64,000 nucleotides of DNA from an uncultured Lachnospiraceae bacterium. Lineage in GTDB: Bacteria; Bacillota; Clostridia; Lachnospirales; Lachnospiraceae. Under the pieces are notes generated by a model, which did not search any database, had not been told where the DNA came from, and saw nothing but the letters and a program-made list of their open reading frames with translations. The stretch is from contig CAMJHQ010000003.1 of the NCBI GenBank assembly GCA_946405625.1, positions 1 to 64,000 on the forward strand, read 5' to 3'. Both the position numbers and the translations under genes were made by a program. This document shows, piece after piece, positions 35,145-44,109 of the stretch (position 1 is the stretch's first letter; each line of letters begins with the position of its first letter).

Positions 35145-36990
35145 CTATATCTCCTTTATCGGAATTATCATCTGAAGTATCTGTTTCTGAATTATCAGAC
35201 GCTGAATCCTGAGAATCATCGGAATTTTCATTACCTTCATTATTTTCATTTATGGATTTGTCCGGGTATTTTCCTGAATTAGATTCAAGTGACTGTCTGT
35301 CATTTCGTTTTTCAAATCTCATCCATCCGGCATTTACGAATAAATCAAATCCTATATTACCATTGTCCCAACCCATTGGAGGATTGGAAAGATTCTTATC
35401 AACATTTACAATACTGCCGTCAATTGCATTTACCAGCAGAAATGGTGTTGATTCAAGTCTGGAATCACCTGCAAATCTAAAGAATATGTAACAAGGTATC
35501 AAGGTATATTCATTTTTATTATTCTCAGATCTTATCGGGAATAAAATAAGTCTTGTCTCTGTTATATCAAATAGTTTGACCTTACTGCCTATCGGATTAT
35601 TCCATAAATCCTTATAATTCACACTGTCCCTTACAATATCCATAACCGCATCATTAGTAATAATACCGGATACAGGCTCAACCTTTGTTATATTCAGGGG
35701 ATTAATAATCTGGCATCCCAATATGCCTGAATCATTGATCATTACTTCAATATATGTTGAATAATAAAACGGATTTTCATCTTCGAGATAATTACTGTAA
35801 TCTATTTCCGCTGTTCCGACTCCGAAAAATGGTTGCTTAATTCCAAATGTCAGAATCTGACCGTCCGGATGTGTCAAATCACAACTCTGCATTTTATAAT
35901 CATTAACAAAAAGAAATCCGTTTGTAATACCTGTACCCCAATAAAGGGTTCCGACACCGCCGGTAAATTCATAATTTCCGAAGCCAAGTTTACTCAGGAA
36001 ATCTTCACATTGTGAAATATAATCAGGATCAGCCTCAGGTTCGGACATACTTCCATCAGCATAATGTACAGTAGTTCCGGAATCAATATCTGCATATAAT
36101 GCTCTTCTGTGTTTTAAAGGATTATCATCGTCGATTTCAACAGAATTATCGTTTATAAATAATTCCTCAGAACCCTCATCTCCGCAATAAGCTTCTTCAA
36201 GATTTTCCTTCATTATGGTGATCGATCTTCCGTTATACTGAGTGGTTTCCGGCGAAGATATGTATTCATCATAATTTCTGTTGCCGAAATACATATAATA
36301 TTCTTCACCATTGACCTTACCAAGATACCCCTGGTATGAATAATCATTTTCAATTTTCTCCGGTGCCTGTTCCATCTCTGATCTGAGTGTATTAATATCC
36401 TGCTCGATCATAGCTCCGTCAAACTCTTCTATAGCCGGCTGAAGCTCCCATTCACCCCACATTCCAAAGAGAGCTTTTGGATAAAAACTGAAAACATCCA
36501 TATTGTTCTCTTTGCAGAATGAGTACATCTCATATGCAGTCTCATAATAATCAATCAGATCATCATAAACTCTTTTGGTTTTATAATGATAATCATAGAC
36601 TTCAGCCTCGCCTCCATCAAACAGCGAATCGCACATGCTATGAATATAATCTTTATCAAAATCCTCTGCTTCGAAAGTATATGCATCCATTGTTTTATCA
36701 CTGTAATCTTCCAATGTAACCTGCATAGTGACACTTTCAAAGCCTTCACTGCCGCCATATAGAGTTTCTGTCCATCTGTAAGAATCAGGAATTTTTTCAT
36801 CTGCTCCGGTATTATCATTTGAATCCTTTGATGATTGTTTATTTGAGGTATCAGCAACTACCGTCTCTTCTTCAATCTCTTCTTCAGATAATCCTTCAAT
36901 AGTTGCTGCCTTCTTCTCACATCCCGTAAATGAAAGTATCATTGAAGCCGCAAGCATTACACAAGTTGTCTTAAAATATTTCTTTTTCAT
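35128..36990 (-). CDS. Paralogous envelope lipoprotein 1 of the ABC operon
   Basis: The first and longest (620 residues) of three tandem paralogues. It has the lipobox FTGCEKKAATIEG, an acidic linker, GGSEGFESVTMQVTLEDYS, EDFDKDYIHSMCDSLFDGGEAEVYDY, YQGYLGKVNGEEYYMYFGNRNYDEY and LLVNAIDGSIVNVDKNLSNPPMGWDNGNIG. It differs from its siblings by a C-terminal tail of about 60 residues that is almost entirely Asp, Ser, Asn and Glu. It lies 19 nt after the permease gene. The function is unknown; gene order ties it to the permease and adaptors. Confidence 0.7.
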   Translation of the reverse strand: MKKKYFKTTCVMLAASMILSFTGCEKKAATIEGLSEEEIEEETVVADTSNKQSSKDSNDNTGADEKIPDSYRWTETLYGGSEGFESVTMQVTLEDYSDKTMDAYTFEAEDFDKDYIHSMCDSLFDGGEAEVYDYHYKTKRVYDDLIDYYETAYEMYSFCKENNMDVFSFYPKALFGMWGEWELQPAIEEFDGAMIEQDINTLRSEMEQAPEKIENDYSYQGYLGKVNGEEYYMYFGNRNYDEYISSPETTQYNGRSITIMKENLEEAYCGDEGSEELFINDNSVEIDDDNPLKHRRALYADIDSGTTVHYADGSMSEPEADPDYISQCEDFLSKLGFGNYEFTGGVGTLYWGTGITNGFLFVNDYKMQSCDLTHPDGQILTFGIKQPFFGVGTAEIDYSNYLEDENPFYYSTYIEVMINDSGILGCQIINPLNITKVEPVSGIITNDAVMDIVRDSVNYKDLWNNPIGSKVKLFDITETRLILFPIRSENNKNEYTLIPCYIFFRFAGDSRLESTPFLLVNAIDGSIVNVDKNLSNPPMGWDNGNIGFDLFVNAGWMRFEKRNDRQSLESNSGKYPDKSINENNEGNENSDDSQDSASDNSETDTSDDNSDKGDIDDTEE

Positions 36991-37009
36991 ATAAAACCCT
37001 TCACTTTAA

Positions 37010-39814
37010 TTATTGTTCACCCATCTTAATCGCTTCAGTAATATTCATCTTCTTTATGAATCTTACTATTACAAGCATACAGATGACGATCGCTGTTAAC
37101 ATTATGATTCCTATTCTTAATAATCCGGAATAGGACATATATATTATCAAAGGTATCGTATGTTTTTCCGGAAGATATATGCAGCTGATCAGATTAATAA
37201 ACAGCACCGATGTTGCCATACCTACAACTACACTTGAGACAAGCGAGGTCAAAGTACTGAATATATGTTCCTTAACAAGCATACTGTTTATACCTTTCAT
37301 ACCAAGACCCATCGCTCTATATACTCCGAAATACATCTGTCTTGAATTGATAGATGTAAGCCAGTATATAAGAAATCCGATAACGCAGATGATCAGCGAT
37401 ATAATAAAGCTGATATTAAACAGTCCGTTTGTAATAAGAATTACAGCTGAACTGAATACTCTGTCAGTCTGTTCCTGTAATCCGGTAATACTTTTATACG
37501 TTATTTCTCTATCATCAAGATATTTGCATACATTATCGATGGATCCCTTATCTGAAAACTTTATCCATATTTCAGGAGGAAGCTCTCCATAGGTAATCTG
37601 CAGATAAGAATCATTTACAACCGCAAGATAGTTTTCTTTTTCAGATATCTGCCCCTTGGAATCTGTTACCAATTCATATCTTTTATACCCAGGAAATGCA
37701 TCTATAATTGCAACTACCTGAACAGGAACGGAATAAGTAACACTCTCTTTCTTATCAGGTACAGGCGATTTTAGTTTTAGATCAACTGAATCCCCAACCT
37801 GAAGTTTATAATCAACAGCCATATTTCTGGAAATGATGACTCCGTTATGAACCATTGTAAGTGAATTCAGATCATGAAACCAATGATGGTCATTAAGCAT
37901 GATATCGAATTCGGCCGTTCTTCCAAGATCCATAGAGCTTATAGCAAACAGATCAACATTACTGACTTTACCGCCTTTAGACGTTATTTCAAGTTTATCA
38001 GTTCGATAAACCTGAGCCATCTGTTCAGCAATACCTTCATCCTTCATATGTGTCAGAGATGCATAATCCGGTCCGACTACCATCCATTCCTTAGTTTCCC
38101 GTCCGGTTTCAATTATTTTGGTCTGAGGAATAAGAATTGCATCAACACCTATATCATTTGATAATCTTGCTCTTTTATTATGATTAACAGTCTTTGCAAG
38201 ATTAGCATTATATATTCCCATTGCAATTGTAATTATAAGAAAAACAGATATTACCCATGATTTTCTTCTTGTTCTTATAACTTCGAGAAAAGCTGCAAGA
38301 GTTGCAGGTTTCCATTTCTTTTCTCTGGATTTGAAAATCAAAGTAATAAAAAGTCTGGAAAACCTGATCAGGAAAAATGCGGCACCAAAGGTAAAGAGTT
38401 CCGCATTGATAAGACACAGCGGATCTGAAACCTTACCTGCAAGTATTTCCGAAATCATTACATTTTTCTGTCGATTATAGTTGTACAAAAGATATAAAGA
38501 TAATCCAAGTAATATAATATCTATAAAATATTTCTCGATAAATCCGTTTCTGTTATTCTTTGCTTTACTTCCTCTGCTGTTTAGAATTGTATTATTTGAT
38601 GCCCTTATAATAGGAATAATTGTAAGTATTATTGCTATCGGAAAGGCTGCTGCAATATAAATAATCACTTCGGGCCTGATTATATATGAAGGTGTCTTCT
38701 TCCATACAAAAGTCAGGAAATCGACGGATGTTGCACCGGCTTTACACATAAGATATCCGAGTATAAGTCCTGGAATCGCTGCCCACATAGTTAAGATCAC
38801 AGATTTAAGAATATATTGTCTTATGATCGTGCCTCTGGATATACCTCTGCTTCGGAGAACATTTATCTCCATTTCTTCTGCATCCGTAATTCTGTCAGCT
38901 ATCATGTAAATAAAGATAAACAGAAGAACGATCAATGGGATAAGAATTGATATGATAATAACCTGAACTTGCTTTTTTGTTTCATCAAAATGATCAAGTA
39001 TTTCGGTAAACTCACATTTGAAATTCATATCCAGCTTTGCGAACTGTTTGAGATAATCATTTGTGGCATTAATGTTATATGTTGTTATATTTCTATAATC
39101 GACATTTTCATTAATTTCATAGAATACTTCTGCAACATTATAGTTTTCAAGTATCCATTTAAAATCATCCTCATTTACAACAAGCATATTGCTGTATTTT
39201 CTGAAGTTTGAATACCAGTAATAAGTATCATCATATTTCTCTTCGATCAGACCGACAATACGTAACTTCAAGGTTTCGTTATTATCGTTATGCAAAAGCG
39301 GAAATGATATGGTTTCTCCTATAGTCATATTCTGATCGTCCATAATATTCTTGGACATATAACAAGGAACAGTAAAATCCGAATTACTTTTCTGCTTTGT
39401 TTCAATATCGATAACGGTAACTCGCTCCATATCATTAATAATTCCGATATATATCGCATTTTTTCGTGCGAGCATATCAGACTCTATCGTACCACCCGAT
39501 ATTCTGTAAATAATCTGAGTACTGATTACCGGAAGTTCCAGATATTTATTCCATCGATCAATATTCTTTTCGGCATCTGCTTTTACTTCAGACAGATCAT
39601 TAGAAAATAGCTTGTTTGATGTAGATAAAACAGCCGGGAACTTACTTTTATCAAGTCCGGCTCTTTCAAAATCATACTGAATCACGTCATCAAGAGCACC
39701 ACCCTGAAACAGCGGAATTAAAGTGAGGACTGCGATCAGTATTACAATACCGAAAAACAGACATCCATTTAAAAGTTTTTGATCTCTCAGTTTTTTTGAA
39801 ATAAACTGAAGCAT
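37010..39814 (-). CDS. Large FtsX/MacB-type ABC permease
   Basis: The 934-residue permease has an N-terminal membrane segment (about 15-36), a roughly 240-residue extracytoplasmic domain, and an FtsX-like core of three segments (about 285-415, with EEMEINVLRSRGISRGTIIRQYILKSVILT). Further segments follow near 430-545, then a second large extracytoplasmic domain and a C-terminal FtsX core (about 790-920, with MYFGVYRAMGLGMKGINSMLVKEHI). Two cores in one chain mean one polypeptide can provide both permease halves, consistent with two distinct ATPases in the operon. The start overlaps the adaptor stop (TAATG). Its likely role is energy-driven work on lipids, peptides or lipoproteins at the outer face of the membrane. 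Confidence 0.85.
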   Translation of the reverse strand: MLQFISKKLRDQKLLNGCLFFGIVILIAVLTLIPLFQGGALDDVIQYDFERAGLDKSKFPAVLSTSNKLFSNDLSEVKADAEKNIDRWNKYLELPVISTQIIYRISGGTIESDMLARKNAIYIGIINDMERVTVIDIETKQKSNSDFTVPCYMSKNIMDDQNMTIGETISFPLLHNDNNETLKLRIVGLIEEKYDDTYYWYSNFRKYSNMLVVNEDDFKWILENYNVAEVFYEINENVDYRNITTYNINATNDYLKQFAKLDMNFKCEFTEILDHFDETKKQVQVIIISILIPLIVLLFIFIYMIADRITDAEEMEINVLRSRGISRGTIIRQYILKSVILTMWAAIPGLILGYLMCKAGATSVDFLTFVWKKTPSYIIRPEVIIYIAAAFPIAIILTIIPIIRASNNTILNSRGSKAKNNRNGFIEKYFIDIILLGLSLYLLYNYNRQKNVMISEILAGKVSDPLCLINAELFTFGAAFFLIRFSRLFITLIFKSREKKWKPATLAAFLEVIRTRRKSWVISVFLIITIAMGIYNANLAKTVNHNKRARLSNDIGVDAILIPQTKIIETGRETKEWMVVGPDYASLTHMKDEGIAEQMAQVYRTDKLEITSKGGKVSNVDLFAISSMDLGRTAEFDIMLNDHHWFHDLNSLTMVHNGVIISRNMAVDYKLQVGDSVDLKLKSPVPDKKESVTYSVPVQVVAIIDAFPGYKRYELVTDSKGQISEKENYLAVVNDSYLQITYGELPPEIWIKFSDKGSIDNVCKYLDDREITYKSITGLQEQTDRVFSSAVILITNGLFNISFIISLIICVIGFLIYWLTSINSRQMYFGVYRAMGLGMKGINSMLVKEHIFSTLTSLVSSVVVGMATSVLFINLISCIYLPEKHTIPLIIYMSYSGLLRIGIIMLTAIVICMLVIVRFIKKMNITEAIKMGEQ

Positions 39815-42264
39815 TAGTTATCCTCCACTACACCGGTTGTTTCTCTTATGACCTTATCTCCAAGCTCCAGGCCATCAATAATAATTACATCACTGCCCTT
39901 ATAACCGTCTATACTGACACATGTGACATATCTTTTATCAAGTTCTCCGTCATTTTCCACCCATACATAAGGATATACAGCGTCATCCACATAATCAGTA
40001 TATATTACTCCCTTATCCAGAACCGGAACATCCTTATAGTCTTTACTGTTGAATGTAACAGACAGACTGTATTTATCAGAAAGAGCGGTTTCATAATCTA
40101 AATCCTGAGGCATTTCAACATAAAACTGATCAGGATATTCGCTGCCCGGTGTACAGAAAGAAAATGCCGGTTTATCGTCTTTCTCAGAAATATATTTAGG
40201 TTTTGTATTTCCGTTTGTACCTATACATTTAACGTTATAAATCTTTTCATCCAGCTTGATCGTTACATTCTTTCCCAGATCAGCCGGTTTATGTTTTCCG
40301 ATTTCAGGAGATGCAGGTTCGTTCATGCCTTTCTTAAGCTCCCTCATCTGAACAAGACATTCATTGTAGCCTTCTTCCGATACAGCTAAAATATAATGGC
40401 GGAATTTAAATGCTTTTCCGGGAACCGCATCTTTATCAATATATTTAACTTTTCCCTTATTCTCAGCATAAACACTGATAAGGCCATAACCGTCATTGTT
40501 CTTGCTGATACGTTCATATTCTTTACTCAGACTGTCATATTGTGATTGAAATAATATATTTTCCATTTCAATCCGGCAGTCAATAATTGCAAGATTAAGG
40601 TTTTTCTTTTCCTCAACATATTTCGGCTCGAACATCGGCATCATCGGCATCATTGACATCATTGAAAGTCTTTCCTGCTCTTCGGCCAACTTTATATCAT
40701 GTACAAAATACTCATAATCATATAGATCCGCATCAGAAGGAGATGCCTTTATGGCATCAGTCCAGCTTGCTGTTCCTATCTTAGTCGGGGCTGCAGGTTC
40801 CTCAGCTTCAGGTTCATCCGGATTAGCGCCCTCTTCAATCTGTTTTCTCATCTTATAGAACATTTCCAGCGTATCATTATGATTTTTTTGAAGAGTTATT
40901 ATATTTTGCTGTACCTCGGACAGCTTAGCTGCCGTATACTCTGTCTGATATGTGAACAGAAGATCTCCTTCATTCACTGTATCACCCGGTTTGACAAAAA
41001 TATCGGTAAGCTGACAAGCGAATTCCGAATAATAGCCTTGAATATTTGAATTCTTAGGCAGCATAAACTGTGACTTTTCACCTACATCAATTACGCCCGG
41101 TACAACTTCCTCTTCTTTATATACAACAGGCATATAGTTATCAAGCGCATAATATACTTCATCATCTTCTGTGAGACCGTACTTTATCTCTATATAACTG
41201 CCGTTCTTATAACCTACTTCAACGTCACGTCTTTCGATATCATCTTCATTTTTTTTGACATATACAAATCTGTTATTTCCTTCTGATTCAAGTGCACCGA
41301 CACTCACTGTAAGAACATCTTCCCTGACAGTTTTCTTAAAGATAATTAACATGTCATCTCCGACGTTAAGATTTCCGCTATCAACATCAAACCTCATATT
41401 GAGTGGAACTCTTTCAACAGAAGCAAGACTCCTGATCTTCGGAGAATAATTGCGTTCTTTTACATTTACCTTCTTTCCGCCTAAATAAGTGTATTTTTCC
41501 GTATAATCTTCGACTTTATAATTCGTTAATGTCAGATCCCTGCACTCTATATAGAGATCATCCATATCAGATATGATTGCGACATTTTCATATGCCATAG
41601 CAGTATCATTTGAACTGATATCTTTGATAAATGTAATATAACCGGAATGATCTGCTACAAGTGTCGATTCTCCGACATCATTTGTAATATCATCGATTTT
41701 CTTATTATTGGAAGATACTCTGTAATTTGTAATCTCGTCCCCATATCTGATATCTTCGTTGATAAGAGAAATATTCTTTACAGCCTGATTAATTCCATCA
41801 TCATCACCGTTTTCTTCGGCTTCTTTTCTGTTATAATCTTCGATTTCGAGCATGAAATTATTTATACGCTGCTGAATATTATTCATCGAAGAATAACTGC
41901 TGCTCATCATATTCAGCATATCGATAGATTCATCAGTCATCGAACTGTTTCCTATGGCTATAACATCACCTTTTTCGACATAATCACCGACTTTGACGCA
42001 TACCTTGTCAATCTTAGTCATATTAGAATAGTATGCAGGATAATCTGTCGGAACAACTACGCCCTCGGCATAACTAACTTTTTTGATGTCGCGTCTTTCA
42101 GGTTTTTTGAATATTTTTGTAACCTTGTAAGGAGCCAGAAGCTCTGGTTCTTCATAACGCTTAGAATTCTTTCCGCATCCGGATAAAGAAGATATCAAAA
42201 CAGTAAGAACTAAAATGAATGATATTAACTTTTTATTATTTGCAGATAACCTCATCACCTTCAT
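39814..42264 (-). CDS. Membrane-fusion (HlyD-like) lipoprotein with two tandem adaptor units
   Basis: The 816-residue lipoprotein has Cys in SSLSGCGKN. The first adaptor unit (about 40-380) shows a lipoyl-like half KIDKVCVKVGDYVEKGDVIAI, a coiled hairpin, VADHSGYITFI and a barrel ending in EIKYGLTEDDEVYYAL. A second unit begins near 405 (LTDIFVKPGDTVNEGDLLFTY), with its own coiled hairpin (about 430-590) and a terminal IIIDGLELGDKVIRETTG. The usual adaptor is 350-450 residues with one unit. It overlaps the single-unit adaptor gene upstream by 29 nt and carries AAGGA about 6 nt before its ATG. It should bridge the permease to the cell wall or external partners. Confidence 0.8.
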   Translation of the reverse strand: MKVMRLSANNKKLISFILVLTVLISSLSGCGKNSKRYEEPELLAPYKVTKIFKKPERRDIKKVSYAEGVVVPTDYPAYYSNMTKIDKVCVKVGDYVEKGDVIAIGNSSMTDESIDMLNMMSSSYSSMNNIQQRINNFMLEIEDYNRKEAEENGDDDGINQAVKNISLINEDIRYGDEITNYRVSSNNKKIDDITNDVGESTLVADHSGYITFIKDISSNDTAMAYENVAIISDMDDLYIECRDLTLTNYKVEDYTEKYTYLGGKKVNVKERNYSPKIRSLASVERVPLNMRFDVDSGNLNVGDDMLIIFKKTVREDVLTVSVGALESEGNNRFVYVKKNEDDIERRDVEVGYKNGSYIEIKYGLTEDDEVYYALDNYMPVVYKEEEVVPGVIDVGEKSQFMLPKNSNIQGYYSEFACQLTDIFVKPGDTVNEGDLLFTYQTEYTAAKLSEVQQNIITLQKNHNDTLEMFYKMRKQIEEGANPDEPEAEEPAAPTKIGTASWTDAIKASPSDADLYDYEYFVHDIKLAEEQERLSMMSMMPMMPMFEPKYVEEKKNLNLAIIDCRIEMENILFQSQYDSLSKEYERISKNNDGYGLISVYAENKGKVKYIDKDAVPGKAFKFRHYILAVSEEGYNECLVQMRELKKGMNEPASPEIGKHKPADLGKNVTIKLDEKIYNVKCIGTNGNTKPKYISEKDDKPAFSFCTPGSEYPDQFYVEMPQDLDYETALSDKYSLSVTFNSKDYKDVPVLDKGVIYTDYVDDAVYPYVWVENDGELDKRYVTCVSIDGYKGSDVIIIDGLELGDKVIRETTGVVEDN

Positions 42265-43261
42265 TAAGTCCTTCCAGAATTATCACATTATCGCCGATAA
42301 TACCGTCGATTTTCACTTCTCTTGCAATTCTTGCACCATTTTCATCAAGCATGAAAGCGTAGAAATGTTCATCCTTCTCCTTGATGCAGTCTTTTGAAAC
42401 ATAAAGGACATCCTTTCTTGTTTCCTGTGCGACCGGTACTCGAAGTCCCTTTACAATATTCATATCTTCTTCTGTATTTATGATCTTGAAATATATCTTG
42501 CTTCCGTTTGCACTTCTGTCAATCTTAGTAACCTGCACATCATAATCCATTATGATATTGGTTGCAGTAACTATATCGCCCTCTTTAAGAGTTGTACTTT
42601 CCTTAGTTTGTGTATAATAAGTATCATCTCCGGACGCAACGGTAAGAAAATCATCAGAAGCAGCAACTGAACCGCTTATCGCTCTATCTGAAATAGTCAG
42701 AACCTTGCCATCTTCGGTAGCTCGAACTGTTAATGCTTCCTTTTTCGCTTCAAGTTCTGCAAGATAACCATTTGCTACAGCTATATCTTCTTCATATCTG
42801 TTTATTTCACCCGAATGATCTTCTTCGGGATCTATATTCTCTCTGTTTCTGAGATGTCTTATTTCGATTTCCGCAATTTCCTTCTGTTCATTATATTTAT
42901 CAATGCTATCTTCTAAAGATTTTGATGTAAGTGTCAGAAGTATGTCACCTTCTTTAACATTATCTCCAACACGGACATAAAGCTTATCAAATGTGACATC
43001 ATCAAGCATTGTGGATGAAAGCTTCTTTTCGGACATCCCATATCGTATTTCTTTATAGTTATCAAGCTGCATCTCTTCATCAATATCATATGTAAGATCA
43101 CCCTTTATTACATACGACATAGGATATGACTCTTCTGAATAAACATCTTCCGGAATTCTGACTAACGGTTTTTCTTCCCTCAGATCACAGCCGGAAAAAG
43201 ACATTAAAAATGCCATGGCAGTCATAAAAACGCATATTCTATTTTTACGTAGTTTTCTCAT
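42236..43261 (-). CDS. Membrane-fusion (HlyD/MacA-like) lipoprotein
   Basis: The 341-residue adaptor lipoprotein is the first gene of the ABC operon. The signal ends in MSFSGC. The lipoyl-like halves are FDKLYVRVGDNVKEGDILLTL and VRATEDGKVLTISDRAISGS, with a coiled hairpin between them (about 115-175), and a barrel domain ends in VIILEGLNEGDEVICK, all typical of periplasmic adaptor proteins. The ATG at 43261 is favoured: GGAG is 10 nt away, while it abuts the upstream ATG at 43270. The 43271-43472 leader holds ATCAAAAATG direct repeats near 43330-43351 but no promoter I can defend. Confidence 0.8.
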   Translation of the reverse strand: MRKLRKNRICVFMTAMAFLMSFSGCDLREEKPLVRIPEDVYSEESYPMSYVIKGDLTYDIDEEMQLDNYKEIRYGMSEKKLSSTMLDDVTFDKLYVRVGDNVKEGDILLTLTSKSLEDSIDKYNEQKEIAEIEIRHLRNRENIDPEEDHSGEINRYEEDIAVANGYLAELEAKKEALTVRATEDGKVLTISDRAISGSVAASDDFLTVASGDDTYYTQTKESTTLKEGDIVTATNIIMDYDVQVTKIDRSANGSKIYFKIINTEEDMNIVKGLRVPVAQETRKDVLYVSKDCIKEKDEHFYAFMLDENGARIAREVKIDGIIGDNVIILEGLNEGDEVICK

Positions 43262-43465
43262 AACAGACATACTCCGACTTATAGCATAATAAGTTCATAT
43301 TATCGAAAAGAATTATCAAAATGAATTGTATCAAAAATGCATCAAAAATGTTGCAATTTTAACAACTATCATACTTTTTATTATTTTTTCTGCAATTTGT
43401 AATGGTTAAATTATACATAATCTGTATTATAGTGTCAGATTATTGAGCAATCAGAAATTTTAAAA

Positions 43466-43507
43466 AAATAAAAACTCCTCCTTATCGGACCATCCGATAT
43501 GGAGGAG
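43466..43507 (-). terminator. Terminator after the GerW/YtfJ gene
   Basis: On the minus strand a long stem (ACTCCTCC plus an inner ATATCGGA/TCCGATA) spans 43507-43473 and is followed by TTTTTATTTTTTT. It lies 29 nt past the stop of 43536-43961. Confidence 0.9.
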
Positions 43508-43535
43508 TCGAAAATCATAATCAAGTCAAATATAT

Positions 43536-43961
43536 TTAGAATTCAAGTTCTTCATCTGTAAGAGAATCTCTTACCTCATCAATTGCTTCGGCATCATCCT
43601 GAGTAACACCCTTCTTCTTGCCTATAGCTGTTTGAACTTTATCAACAACTTCAGGAACCATTTCAATTACCTTGGACAGAGAACTCTTTTCTGCTGTAGC
43701 ACTTAAAATCTGTGCATATCCATCCTTAATAACAATAATCGATGAAGGAGACATTTTACCGCCTATTCCACCGCCTGCAGTACTGCTTCCCTTTGAACCG
43801 CCTGCCGCACCGGCACCCATTCCGAAATTAACGTCCATAAGCGGAATGATTGTCATATCTCCGGCTTTTATCGGATCACCTACAACGGTCTTGCTGGTGA
43901 GAAACTGATCCATTCCTTTAAATAATGTTGCTACTGTCTGATTAAAATCATTATTTGCCAT
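43536..43961 (-). CDS. ytfJ: GerW/YtfJ-family sporulation-associated protein
   Basis: The 141-residue protein matches the YtfJ/GerW family: an N-terminal helix (NDFNQTVATLFKGMDQFLTSKTVVGDPI) leads into TIIPLMDVNFGMGAGAAGG. A Gly-rich segment and IGGKMSPSSIIVIKDGYAQIL follow, then an acidic C-terminal tail. In Bacillus the family is needed for efficient germination, but homologues persist in lineages that rarely sporulate. It follows the DUF2953 protein gene by 148 nt, the same pairing as ytfI-ytfJ in Bacillus. AGGAGG is about 7 nt before the ATG. The symbol is by homology of family and order only. Confidence 0.85.
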   Translation of the reverse strand: MANNDFNQTVATLFKGMDQFLTSKTVVGDPIKAGDMTIIPLMDVNFGMGAGAAGGSKGSSTAGGGIGGKMSPSSIIVIKDGYAQILSATAEKSSLSKVIEMVPEVVDKVQTAIGKKKGVTQDDAEAIDEVRDSLTDEELEF

Positions 43962-44109
43962 GATTAACCTCCTGAATTGTCATACACTCTTGAAATCTAT
44001 TTTTTCTTTGTCTGATTTAATTTCTTATTGATATCTGAATTATTATTTCGGATTACATTTTAACTTGATATCAATATTATCCTTATCGAATTATAATATT
44101 TCCGGATAT

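Noticed and set aside
42236..43261. Gram-negative MacAB-TolC system
   Set aside because: No outer-membrane channel gene is present, and the adaptors are lipoproteins, consistent with a Gram-positive envelope.
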